Of a DNA stretch of 64,000 nt, positions 46,177 through 54,307 are shown piece by piece. Within the stretch, counting starts at the first letter, position 1. Every line of letters begins with the position of its first letter. Position numbers and translations under genes: made by a program. Origin of the DNA: Fibrobacter sp. UWB10 (GTDB lineage Bacteria > Fibrobacterota > Fibrobacteria > Fibrobacterales > Fibrobacteraceae); the NCBI RefSeq assembly GCF_900182935.1, contig NZ_FXUE01000002.1, positions 806,001-870,000 on the forward strand, given 5' to 3'. Below the pieces are notes generated by a model. It had not been told where the DNA came from. It saw nothing but the letters and a program-made list of their open reading frames with translations, and ran no database searches.

Positions 46177-47130
46177 ATGAACGAACTGCGCTATTCTTTA
46201 TCAGACGACCTGAAACGAACTATTTCAGGTGAGAACGAAACGGTTTTCCGCTTATTGGAGAGCCGTTTTTGTGTTGAAATACAGACAAGACTCCCGGGAC
46301 TCCGTATTATCGAAAAGAAAAACGGCGACACGGCGGGAGTTTGCGCTGTACTTGACCAACTTAAAATGGCCGCAAAAAACGGAAAAGTCCTGACGGCAAA
46401 CCAACTCGAAAAGCTGATTGATCCGGCAGATTCTTCTGTAAGCGATTTCAAAGACCCGGACACAATTCCCTCGACTCCGATTTTCAGGAACCGCATGGGT
46501 GTCTCGGTATTCGCAAAGACCAAAGCTCAGGCCGAACTGGTACGGGCGGTCGAACACAACGACATCATCTTTGCCAAGGGCCCTGCCGGGACCGGCAAGA
46601 CCTTCTTGGCCGTAACACTCGCCGTTGCAAGCTTGGAACGCCACGAGGCAGAACGCATTTGCTTAGTGCGCCCGGCAGTTGAAGCCGGCGAATCCTTGGG
46701 CTACCTGCCCGGCGACCTCAAAGAAAAAATCGCGCCGTACTTGCGCCCCATTCACGATAGCCTCGCCGAGCTCCTGCCAGTGGAAAAACTTCGCCGTTAC
46801 GAAGAAACCGGTGCAATTGAAGTCGCCCCGCTCGCCTACATGCGCGGCCGCACGCTCAAGCGCGCCTTTATCATTCTGGACGAAGCACAGAACACTACGC
46901 CCGAACAAATGAAAATGTTCCTCACGCGCCTCGGCCAACACAGCAAGGCAATTATCACAGGTGACGCCACGCAGATCGACCTCGGCAAGGGCCAAAAGTC
47001 GGGCCTTGTGCACGCCATGAAGCTTTTGAAAGGTATTCATGGAATCGCCCAAGTGGAATTCGAGGCAACCGACGTACTCCGTCACCCGCTCGTGAAAGAT
47101 ATTTTGAACGCATACGAAAAGGAGAAATAA
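46177..47130 (+). CDS. phoH: PhoH-like ATPase
   Basis: A 317-residue P-loop protein: FAKGPAGTGKTFLAVTLA (Walker A), PYMRGRTLKRAFIILDEAQNTTPEQMKMFLTRLG-type region (Walker B), ITGDATQIDL. Cytoplasmic, linked to RNA metabolism together with YbeY. No binding site is seen at the ATG, 22 nt after the upstream stop. The 7TM-HD gene follows after 6 nt, the usual order phoH-HD; ybeY is not next. Confidence 0.9.
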   Translation: MNELRYSLSDDLKRTISGENETVFRLLESRFCVEIQTRLPGLRIIEKKNGDTAGVCAVLDQLKMAAKNGKVLTANQLEKLIDPADSSVSDFKDPDTIPSTPIFRNRMGVSVFAKTKAQAELVRAVEHNDIIFAKGPAGTGKTFLAVTLAVASLERHEAERICLVRPAVEAGESLGYLPGDLKEKIAPYLRPIHDSLAELLPVEKLRRYEETGAIEVAPLAYMRGRTLKRAFIILDEAQNTTPEQMKMFLTRLGQHSKAIITGDATQIDLGKGQKSGLVHAMKLLKGIHGIAQVEFEATDVLRHPLVKDILNAYEKEK

Positions 47131-47136
47131 ACTCCT

Positions 47137-49422
47137 ATGAAAAAGAAACAGACTAGACTTCACTTTATTATCGGCTGGGCACTTATTGTGGCCGCGTCGA
47201 TTTTCATGTTCCCCGACAAGAACATCGCTCTCCAGTCTGAACGCCCGCACTTGGGCCAGGTGAGTACACGCACGATTGTGGCTCCCATCAACTTCGAAGT
47301 TCCCAAGTCCGAACAAGAAATCGAAGCCGAAAAGACCCGCGCCGCCGAAAAGGTGAACGCCATCTTTGGCTACAACAGCGATGAAACCAACCGCGTCTAC
47401 GAAGACCTCAAGTCGTTCCTGCACAAACTCTCCCAGTATGGTTCTCTGCAAATTCAAATCAACCAGCTTACCGCAAGCGGCGAAAGCGACTCTACCCTGC
47501 AATCCAAGGTCGTGCAGGCTTCACGCATTTACGAAGTTTTAAAGCAGCGTATTTCGACCTCGGCAATTAAGCCCTTGAGCCTGAATTCCAAGGCCCGCGA
47601 CTCGCTCTTGATGGTATTCAACCGCATGCTTCAGGCAGGCGTTTCGAACACATTCATTGCAAGCACCGAAACGGCAGCCCAGCTTTACCGCGACAACTAC
47701 AACCTGCAAGATTTCAAGTACATCGTTTACACCAAGCCGAACATCACGCTTATCAAGGACAACGAAAAGACAACTGTTGAAGCAAGCAGTATCCAGCCGC
47801 TCCGCCGCCGCATCGATGAAGCTTTCGCTCAGCTCCAGATGAGTTTCCCGAACGAACAGGGACTCTTGAGCGCCTTCTACGAAACGTTGTTCGTGTTCAT
47901 GATGCCGAACGTTTTCTACTTGGAAAAAGAAACCATTTCTAGTCGCGAAGAAGCCCGCAACAAGGTGACACTCATTAAGGGCATGGTGCCGCGCGGCATG
48001 GAAATCGTGGCACAGGGCGCACCCATTACCAAGGAAATTCTTGAAAAAATCGACGCTTTGCAGCGCGCCCAGCAGAAAGAAGAAAACTCCAAGACCTTTA
48101 CCGCCATTTACGGTAACGCCCTTATCTTTGTCCTGATCATTACATTCTTCTTCTTGTTCCTTTACAACACGCCGTCTAGAGGAATGTTCAAGAATGCTCG
48201 CCAGCTTTGGAGTCTGATCGCTCTTGCCATGCTCCAGATTATCGCATTCTGGGTCATGCATCACCTTTCCGGAAGCATCAATAACATCAATATTTCCATC
48301 ATTCCAGAAAATCTGGATCTTATGTGGATTTATCCGTTTGCCTTTGCGCCGATTACTGCAACCGTGCTTTACGACCGCCATATCGGCCTTGCGTTCACCG
48401 TATTTTCTGCCATGATTTTCGGCATTTTGAACGGCTACGATTTGGCAGCCATGACTTGTGCAATTGCCGTGACTATCGCTGCAACCGCACCAATTGCCCG
48501 CATGCGTTACAGAGTGCAGTTCGTATGGGGAATTATCGTTGGCGTTGTGGCGATGGCCGCAGCCATTAGCGTGATGTTCCTGCTGCGTAACAGACTTTCG
48601 TTCGAAGCATTCTATCAGAACCTGATGGCCGCAAGTGCAAACATCGTGCTTTGCTACGCCCTGACTTCTGTGGCGCTCATTCACTTGATGGAACGTATTT
48701 TCGGTATCACCACGGTGCTTACGCTTATGGAAATGTCGGACTTTAACCGCCCGGCCCTCAAGCGCATTTCGGAATATGCCCCCGGTACATTCCACCACAG
48801 TATTCAGGTGTCTAACCTTGCCGAACACGTGGCCGACAGCATTGGCGCGAATTCCCTGCTTGTACGCGTGATGGCGCTTTACCACGACATCGGTAAGACC
48901 ATGCGCCCCGAATACTTTACCGAAAACCAGAAGCAAGGAATCAACCCGCACAACAACATCGATCCGCTCCAGTCCGTGAAGATTATTACCGGACACGTGG
49001 AACAGGGTACAGCCCTTGCCAACGAATACAACATTCCGTCGCTCGTGGCCGCAGGCATTCGCGAACACCATGGTTCTTCGATTATTCAGTACTTCTACCA
49101 CAAGGCTCTTGAAAACGCCAAGGAAACCGGCGAAGAAGTCAAGGTCGAAGATTACAGCTACAAGGGTCCCAAGCCGCAGAGCAAGGAAACCGCAATTCTG
49201 ATGCTTGCCGACATTATCGAAGCGACTAGCCGTTCCATGACCGATACTAGCCCCGAAGCATTGGCCGCCATGATCCACAAGACCATCGAAAGCCGCTTTA
49301 CCGAAGGCCAATTCAACGAATGTAACCTGTCTATTAGGGAACTGTTCAAGCTCGAACGAGCATTCCTGGATAGTTTGGACGGAACCTACCATACTCGCGT
49401 TAAATATCCAGGCCAAAAATAA
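47137..49422 (+). CDS. PgpH-like 7TM-HD phosphodiesterase
   Basis: A 761-residue membrane protein: one N-terminal helix, an extracellular domain (about 40-320), seven membrane helices (about 325-535), then an HD domain with [32 protein letters not shown] and REHHG. Relatives such as PgpH degrade c-di-AMP; whether that holds here depends on the presence of this messenger. AAGGAG overlaps the phoH end. Confidence 0.88.
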   Translation: MKKKQTRLHFIIGWALIVAASIFMFPDKNIALQSERPHLGQVSTRTIVAPINFEVPKSEQEIEAEKTRAAEKVNAIFGYNSDETNRVYEDLKSFLHKLSQYGSLQIQINQLTASGESDSTLQSKVVQASRIYEVLKQRISTSAIKPLSLNSKARDSLLMVFNRMLQAGVSNTFIASTETAAQLYRDNYNLQDFKYIVYTKPNITLIKDNEKTTVEASSIQPLRRRIDEAFAQLQMSFPNEQGLLSAFYETLFVFMMPNVFYLEKETISSREEARNKVTLIKGMVPRGMEIVAQGAPITKEILEKIDALQRAQQKEENSKTFTAIYGNALIFVLIITFFFLFLYNTPSRGMFKNARQLWSLIALAMLQIIAFWVMHHLSGSINNINISIIPENLDLMWIYPFAFAPITATVLYDRHIGLAFTVFSAMIFGILNGYDLAAMTCAIAVTIAATAPIARMRYRVQFVWGIIVGVVAMAAAISVMFLLRNRLSFEAFYQNLMAASANIVLCYALTSVALIHLMERIFGITTVLTLMEMSDFNRPALKRISEYAPGTFHHSIQVSNLAEHVADSIGANSLLVRVMALYHDIGKTMRPEYFTENQKQGINPHNNIDPLQSVKIITGHVEQGTALANEYNIPSLVAAGIREHHGSSIIQYFYHKALENAKETGEEVKVEDYSYKGPKPQSKETAILMLADIIEATSRSMTDTSPEALAAMIHKTIESRFTEGQFNECNLSIRELFKLERAFLDSLDGTYHTRVKYPGQK

Positions 49423-49465
49423 GGCCGTTCGACTAAAAAAAAGTGCGTTTTTAGGCCAAATTCGG

Positions 49466-49493
49466 TTGACAAACGCCATAAACTTTGTATATT
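49466..49493 (+). promoter_or_regulatory. Sigma-70-type promoter before the DUF3098-like gene
   Basis: TTGACA, 16 bp, TATATT. It can drive the small membrane protein and the following tRNAs. Confidence 0.7.
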
Positions 49494-49525
49494 TGGCTTC
49501 GTAATCTTGAGATGAGGACTTACTG

Positions 49526-49714
49526 ATGGATAAAAAGAATATCATTCTGATTGCAGTCGGTGTGTTGCTCCTCGCTATCGGTTTCATTTGCCTCGCCACT
49601 GGCCCTGCAGACAATCCGGTATCTCTCACGGTTGCACCGCTTATCCTGGTTGCCGCCTACCTGGTCGTGATTCCGGTCGGAATCCTCTGGAAAGGCAAGA
49701 AGCAGGACAAGTAA
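49526..49714 (+). CDS. Small two-helix membrane protein, DUF3098-like
   Basis: A 62-residue protein with two hydrophobic segments (5-26 and 33-56) and basic ends (MDKKN...WKGKKQDK). Pattern and length resemble DUF3098, of unknown function. GAGG lies upstream of the ATG. It is followed by tRNA-Val after 8 nt and may be transcribed with it. Confidence 0.72.
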   Translation: MDKKNIILIAVGVLLLAIGFICLATGPADNPVSLTVAPLILVAAYLVVIPVGILWKGKKQDK

Positions 49715-49722
49715 ACCCTTTC

Positions 49723-49797
49723 GGGCGATTAGCTCAGTTGGTTCAGAGCGTCTGCCTTACAAGCAGAATGTCAGCGGTTCGAATCCGTTATCGCCCA
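49723..49797 (+). tRNA. tRNA-Val (anticodon TAC)
   Basis: The acceptor GGGCGAT pairs with ATCGCCC. D-arm AGCTCAG...GAGC, anticodon loop CTTACAA in stem TCTGC/GCAGA, T-loop GGTTCGAATCC. CCA is not encoded. Confidence 0.95.
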
Positions 49798-49820
49798 CTA
49801 CCGAAAATCGGAAACGATTT

Positions 49821-49896
49821 GGGGTGGTAGCTCAATTTTGGTTAGAGCACCGGCCTGTCACGCCGGAGGTTGCGAGTTCAAGCCTCGTCTATCCCG
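49821..49896 (+). tRNA. tRNA-Asp (anticodon GTC)
   Basis: The acceptor GGGGTGG pairs with CTATCCC using two G-U pairs. Anticodon loop CTGTCAC in stem CCGGC/GCCGG (approximately), T-arm GCGAG-TTCAAGC-CTCGT. CCA is not encoded. A terminator follows at once. Confidence 0.92.
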
Positions 49897-49899
49897 CGA

Positions 49900-49928
49900 A
49901 AAAAGACCTTTCTCTGAAAGGTCTTTTT
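49900..49928 (+). terminator. Terminator after the tRNAs
   Basis: AAAAGACCTTTC-TCTG-AAAGGTCTTTTT. Confidence 0.9.
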
Positions 49929-49929
49929 C

Positions 49930-50061
49930 GTTTGTACCGCGAAGCGGGACAAACAAAATCTCGACTCTCGATTCGAGAGTTTTTTTCGTTTGTAGTCATC
50001 CCGAACTTGGTTCGCCAAAAGTCACCCTGAACTCGGTTCAGGGTCAGCTTCTTGAGGTCAG
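49930..50061. other. Further hairpins and repeat remnants between tRNA-Asp and 50062
   Basis: GTTTGT...ACAAAC around CCGC-GAA-GCGG (49930-49954), then ACTCTCGA / TCGAGAGT with a T-run (49964-49987), then TCACCCTGAACTCGGTTCAGG, a short palindromic repeat. No gene is supported here. Confidence 0.55.
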
Positions 50062-51177
50062 CTAATACAAGCGAATGCCGCGCGGGGTTCTGCGGGCCGG
50101 AGCAAGCGTTCTGCCCATGGCATCGAACTTGGCCTTCCTGATTAAAGCCGGCGGTTCCACTTTACGAACCAGCGGAATCGCAGTCGTCGAGGTATCGCTC
50201 GTGTCAGCCACTTCGGCAGAGCTTTCAATCAATTGCCAAATAAAATCATCGCCGGAGCTCTTCGGGTTCTGAACCACCGTCGTTCCGACCGCCTGCAGAT
50301 AATGTCCACTCTTGTAATTCTTGAGGTAGAACGCATTCGGCGTATTGACCGGAGCGCCTTCAAATACATACCGCTGGTGAGCACCGCCATTATAACCGTA
50401 GGTTGCCGCTCTAATGCCAGCCGCTGTGGATTCGTTCGGGATATCCACGACGCGGTTCCCGAGTTGAATGTAATATGTAACCGGATTGTCGCCCACCGAG
50501 AAAATCTTCACGAAGGTCGCCGTATCTCTACAATCCATCAATTCCAGAGCGTTGGACGAAGTAATCCCCATGCATTTCTTTGTATCGCCGAGAGACTTGA
50601 TTCTCCCCTCTTTGAAAAACGCCACCTTGAACAGTTGCTGGTAAATGGTTTCAACAAGAATCACATGGTTAATCAGGTCCTGCTCGGACTTGGCTTCGCT
50701 AGCCTGGTTCAAACCGTACGGCCAGATATGCTGACGGTCGCAATGGAGCTCCGCGTTCGGGCCGTCCATTTCACGGAGTTTTGCCTGAACCTTGTCATTC
50801 CTAAAGACACCGTCTACACATGTTGCCGCATATTCCGACGTAGTTCCGACACCCATCGTGTGCGCCATTTCGTGCATGGCGGTGGGCACCACCATGTAGC
50901 TGCGGTTTTCGCCAAAACGCAAATCACCGTTGCTGCTGGCCTCGGCTGTGGGCACGCCAGGCGCATAATACACGTTGATGTATTTGGAAAGATTCGAATA
51001 GGTGTTGTAGAGCTTGACTGCAGAATCCATCACGGTCGTAATTCGCTTGTAGGCGTCTTGCTCGTCGGAGGTCGGGTTCGCAGACTTGTGCAAAGTGTAT
51101 TCAACAGCCGAAAAGGCGTTGCCCGCAAGGCAAGCAACTAAGGCAAAAGAACATAATGCAGGGCTAAAAAATCTCAT
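50062..51177 (-). CDS. Secreted HExxH protease-like protein with ricin-type domain
   Basis: A 371-residue exported protein: signal peptide ending NAFSA; a domain with HEMAHTMGVGTTSEY at about 102 (HExxHxxGxxx, metzincin-like zinc ligands); then a beta-trefoil-like section (about 205-320; YYIQLGNRVVDIPNES, FYLKNYKSGHYLQAVG, DDFIWQLIE) as in ricin-type lectins; and a basic end RTLAPARRTPRGIRLY. Protease plus carbohydrate-binding role is inferred. A second HExxH design than that of the pair at 5.8-10.6 kb. Confidence 0.7.
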   Translation of the reverse strand: MRFFSPALCSFALVACLAGNAFSAVEYTLHKSANPTSDEQDAYKRITTVMDSAVKLYNTYSNLSKYINVYYAPGVPTAEASSNGDLRFGENRSYMVVPTAMHEMAHTMGVGTTSEYAATCVDGVFRNDKVQAKLREMDGPNAELHCDRQHIWPYGLNQASEAKSEQDLINHVILVETIYQQLFKVAFFKEGRIKSLGDTKKCMGITSSNALELMDCRDTATFVKIFSVGDNPVTYYIQLGNRVVDIPNESTAAGIRAATYGYNGGAHQRYVFEGAPVNTPNAFYLKNYKSGHYLQAVGTTVVQNPKSSGDDFIWQLIESSAEVADTSDTSTTAIPLVRKVEPPALIRKAKFDAMGRTLAPARRTPRGIRLY

Positions 51178-51244
51178 GCAATCTCCAATCCAAACACGTG
51201 TATAAATTTATATACAAAGTTAGGGTAAATCAAGTAAATTTTTA

Positions 51245-51306
51245 GTTGGAAGATTTAAGTTGGTAGAACTTAGAGATAATCTAAGCACTAAGTTCTAAGC
51301 TCTTTG
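51245..51306. repeat. Short-word intergenic hairpin
   Basis: AGAACTTAG / CTAAGTTCT is a 9-bp inverted repeat within a run of AAGTT/CTAAG words. It lies between divergent genes and resembles in style, not sequence, the GTGTGA hairpins. Confidence 0.5.
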
Positions 51307-51359
51307 TTCTTTTTTTTGTATATTAAAAACCGACTTTTAAACCCCAAAAGGAGATTTTA

Positions 51360-51755
51360 ATGAAATCCAGAATACTCGTTGCGGGAATGGCCATTATAGC
51401 CCTCGCCGCACTTTCCGGTTGTGCCGGTGGCGTAAATGCTACCAAGTCGATTGAATTTGCCGACTCCAACAAGATGATTGCACAAGATGCTAAGGTCGAT
51501 GCAGCCCAGCTCGAATCTGCAAACGCAAAACTTGACTCAGCCAAAGCCCTGCAGGCCGATGGTGACGAAGAAGATGCCGCTGCACTCGCCGAACAGAGCT
51601 CTCTTGAATACAAGCTTGCTATTGCTAACGCTGAACTTGACGCCGCCAAGAAAGAAGACGAAAAAGTTGAAAAGGAACTGAGGGGCGATGTCGAACGCAA
51701 GCTCCTTTACCAGAATATCCTTGACCAGGAAACCAAGAACGGAGGTGCCAAGTAA
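51360..51755 (+). CDS. DUF4398-like coiled-coil lipoprotein
   Basis: A 131-residue lipoprotein (lipobox LSGC). The rest is one helical, Ala/Glu/Lys-rich domain with DAAQLESANAKLDSAKAL, typical of DUF4398. AAAGGAG precedes the ATG and a TATATT box lies further upstream. Its stop overlaps the next start (TAATG), so it is translated together with the OmpA-family protein, and both probably tie the outer membrane to peptidoglycan. Confidence 0.8.
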   Translation: MKSRILVAGMAIIALAALSGCAGGVNATKSIEFADSNKMIAQDAKVDAAQLESANAKLDSAKALQADGDEEDAAALAEQSSLEYKLAIANAELDAAKKEDEKVEKELRGDVERKLLYQNILDQETKNGGAK

Positions 51756-52780
51756 TGAAAACGAGAAATCTTTTAGTCATTAGCGCCATGGCAGCCGCAT
51801 TCTCTTTTGCTGCCGAAGAAGCAGAAGGTCCGAACGCCGTAGAATCTTGCCAGACCGCAATCGATAACGCAGCCAAGAATATTCCGGCCAACGCCACCTC
51901 TGCCAAGTACACGCTCGCAGCGGCCAAGGCCAACCTCATGGAACTTGACGCCGCCTACAACGACGATGCCGAATCTGACCAAACCAAGGCTCTCGCCGCC
52001 AAGTGCGACACTTACGCCAAGACGATTGCCGCCCAGGCCGAAACCCAGAAAGTTCGCAACAGCACCGCAGAAAAGTGGGAAAAGCGCGCCGCAACGGCCC
52101 GTTCTATCGAAGCCATTCAGGAACAGATCAACAAGGCTCGCACTGGTAAGGTGAACGACCTCGAAGCCGAAAAGGCCAAGATGAAGGACCAGGAAGCCCG
52201 TCTGCAGGCCGAAATGCAGCAGAACCAGGAAAAGTTCCAGGCCGAAGCCGCCGCTCAGGAAGCCGCCTTGAAGGCTGCCAACCAGCGTGAAGCCGACCTC
52301 CAGAAGGAACTTGCCGAAGAACGTGCCAAGGCCGAAGCTCGCCAGCAGGAAGCCATGAACAAGCTGAACGAACTGCAGTCCCAGATGATTCAGGTGACCA
52401 AGTCCGCCCGCGGCATTATCCTTTCCATGTCCGACATCTTGTTCGCCGTGAACAAGGCTGACCTTAAGGCAGACCTCAAGACGAGCCTTGCCAAGGTGGC
52501 CGGTATTCTTTCTGTGTACCAGCAGTTCAATGTGTCCATTGAAGGTAACACCGACAACACTGGTTCCGAAGAACACAACATGAAGCTTTCCCAGCAGCGT
52601 GCCGATAACGTGAAGGCTTTCCTTGTGGAACAGGGTATCGCCGAAAATCGACTCACAGCCAAGGGTCTCGGTATGACCATGCCGGTCGCCGACAACTCCA
52701 CCAAGGAAGGCCGCCAGAAGAACCGTCGCGTGGACCTCGTGATCCAGGACAAGGCTCTTCAGCAGCAGGAAGCTAAGTAA
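51755..52780 (+). CDS. OmpA-family peptidoglycan-binding protein
   Basis: A 341-residue exported protein: signal peptide (to FAAE), a helical Ala-rich section, a long coiled coil (about 110-220, Glu/Gln/Lys/Ala-rich) and a C-terminal OmpA domain with SIEGNTDNTGSEEHNMKLSQ and RADNVKAFLVEQGI...GRQKNRRVDLVI. It binds peptidoglycan from the periplasm. There is no N-terminal barrel, so it is a periplasmic or anchored spacer. A strong terminator follows. Confidence 0.88.
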   Translation: MKTRNLLVISAMAAAFSFAAEEAEGPNAVESCQTAIDNAAKNIPANATSAKYTLAAAKANLMELDAAYNDDAESDQTKALAAKCDTYAKTIAAQAETQKVRNSTAEKWEKRAATARSIEAIQEQINKARTGKVNDLEAEKAKMKDQEARLQAEMQQNQEKFQAEAAAQEAALKAANQREADLQKELAEERAKAEARQQEAMNKLNELQSQMIQVTKSARGIILSMSDILFAVNKADLKADLKTSLAKVAGILSVYQQFNVSIEGNTDNTGSEEHNMKLSQQRADNVKAFLVEQGIAENRLTAKGLGMTMPVADNSTKEGRQKNRRVDLVIQDKALQQQEAK

Positions 52781-52810
52781 GCCTAACGGAATACTTTTCC
52801 ACTAAAGTCA

Positions 52811-52838
52811 CCCCGCACTTGGTGCGGGGTTTCTTTTT
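52811..52838 (+). terminator. Terminator after the OmpA-family gene
   Basis: CCCCGCAC-TTG-GTGCGGGG followed by a T-run. Confidence 0.9.
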
Positions 52839-52937
52839 TTGCATTTTGCGTGACAAAGCAGTTTAAATTTGCTATTTTTAGCCCCGTAACTTTTAAACCG
52901 GCGATGCAAGTCGCCAATCAAATCAAGAGGTAAAACA

Positions 52938-53939
52938 ATGGCAGTTTCTTACAAGGAACTCGGCCTGGTGAACACCAGGGAAATGTTTGCAAAGGCTGTT
53001 AAGGGTGGCTACGCTATCCCGGCTTTCAACTTCAACACCATGGAACAGATGCAGGCCATCGTGCAGGCTGCTGTCAAGCAGAAGTCTCCGGTGATCATGC
53101 AGGTCTCTAAGGGTGCTCGTAACTACGCAAACGGCACCATCCTCCGCTACATGGCCCAGGGTGCTGTTGAATACGCCAAGGAACTCGGCTGCGCCAATCC
53201 TCAGATCGTGCTCCACCTCGACCACGGTGACTCTTTCGAACTCTGCAAGGACTGCATCGACAACGGTTTCTCTTCCGTGATGATCGACGGTTCTGCTCTT
53301 CCGTACGAAGAAAACATCGCCCTCACCAAGAAGGTTGTTGAATACGCTCACCAGCACGACGTGACCGTCGAAGCTGAACTCGGCGTGCTCGCTGGTGTGG
53401 AAGACGAAGTCCAGGCTGAAGAATCCCACTACACCAAGCCGGAAGAAGTGATCGACTTCGCAACCCGTACTGGTTGCGACTCCCTCGCTATCTCCATCGG
53501 TACTTCTCACGGTGCTTACAAGTTCAAGCCGGAACAGTGCACTCGCGACCCGAAGACTGGCAAGCTCGTTCCGCCTCCTCTGGCATTCGACGTGCTCCAC
53601 GCTATCGAAGAAAAGCTCCCGGGCTTCCCGATCGTTCTCCACGGTTCTTCTTCCGTGCCGCAGGACGAAGTGGACACCATCAACGCCCACGGTGGCAAGC
53701 TCCCGGATGCCGTCGGTATTCCGGAAGAACAGCTCCGCGAAGCTTCCAAGTCCGCTGTCTGCAAGATCAACATCGACTCTGACAGCCGTCTCGCCATGAC
53801 TGCCGCTATCCGTAAGTATTTCGACGAACATCCGGAACACTTCGACCCGCGCCAGTACCTCAAGCCGGCTCGCGAAAACATGCAGAAGATGTACGAACAC
53901 AAGATCGTCGACGTTCTTGGTTCCAACAACAAGCTGTAA
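52938..53939 (+). CDS. fba: Class II fructose-bisphosphate aldolase
   Basis: The 333-residue zinc enzyme cleaves fructose-1,6-bisphosphate in glycolysis. Seen: IPAFNFNTMEQMQAI, LHLDHGDSFELC (zinc His), EAELGVLAGVEDEV, SIGTSHGAYKF, VLHGSSSVP and INIDSDSRLAMT. Upstream GTGACA, 17 bp, TATTTT forms a promoter; AAGAGG precedes the ATG. Third positions are strongly biased to C/G, as expected for a highly expressed gene. Confidence 0.95.
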   Translation: MAVSYKELGLVNTREMFAKAVKGGYAIPAFNFNTMEQMQAIVQAAVKQKSPVIMQVSKGARNYANGTILRYMAQGAVEYAKELGCANPQIVLHLDHGDSFELCKDCIDNGFSSVMIDGSALPYEENIALTKKVVEYAHQHDVTVEAELGVLAGVEDEVQAEESHYTKPEEVIDFATRTGCDSLAISIGTSHGAYKFKPEQCTRDPKTGKLVPPPLAFDVLHAIEEKLPGFPIVLHGSSSVPQDEVDTINAHGGKLPDAVGIPEEQLREASKSAVCKINIDSDSRLAMTAAIRKYFDEHPEHFDPRQYLKPARENMQKMYEHKIVDVLGSNNKL

Positions 53940-53966
53940 TCGCTACGAAGCTATAAGCTTAAAAGA

Positions 53967-53993
53967 CCGTGCGGGTAAAACCGCGCGGTTTTT
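53967..53993 (+). terminator. Terminator after fba
   Basis: CCGTGCGG / CCGCGCGG stem with a GTAAAA loop and TTTTT. Confidence 0.85.
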
Positions 53994-54017
53994 CTATTTT
54001 AAACAATAAAATCTGAA

Positions 54018-54066
54018 TCTTTTCTCATTATACATCACACACCCCACATTCCACATTTCACATCGC
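54018..54066. repeat. GTGTGA-word repeat, single arm
   Basis: A run of CACA/CATT words (ACATCACACACCCCACATTC and following) ends directly before the start of the zinc-ribbon gene. The matching second arm is absent. Confidence 0.5.
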
Positions 54067-54067
54067 C

Positions 54068-54307
54068 ATGCTCTGTCCTCATTGCCATTCAGAAATTAAA
54101 GACAACGCCACGTTCTGCCCGCATTGCGGGAGCGACAAAGATACCGGCTGGTCCGAGGGCGCAGAATTTACCGACCTCGAAACACCGGATTACGACGAAA
54201 TTGTCGAGAATGAATTTGGCGAAAAGAAGAACAAAGCAAACCCGCTCGCCATAGCGGCGGCAGTGATTGTGGCGCTCGCTTTTATCGCGGCGATGATCCT
54301 ACACTAG
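54068..54307 (+). CDS. Zinc-ribbon membrane protein
   Basis: A 79-residue protein: MLCPHCHSEIKDNATFCPHCGSD is a double-CxxC zinc ribbon, followed by an acidic linker and a C-terminal membrane segment (about 58-78). Function unknown. No binding site is visible; the repeat lies just upstream. Its stop shares the palindrome CTAG with the stop of the converging kinase gene. Confidence 0.7.
   Translation: MLCPHCHSEIKDNATFCPHCGSDKDTGWSEGAEFTDLETPDYDEIVENEFGEKKNKANPLAIAAAVIVALAFIAAMILH

Noticed and set aside
47539-49629. 696-residue open frame opposite the 7TM-HD gene
   Set aside because: Antisense shadow, His/Arg-rich.
49824-50065. Open frames of 68-75 residues across tRNA-Asp
   Set aside because: They read through the tRNA and its terminators.
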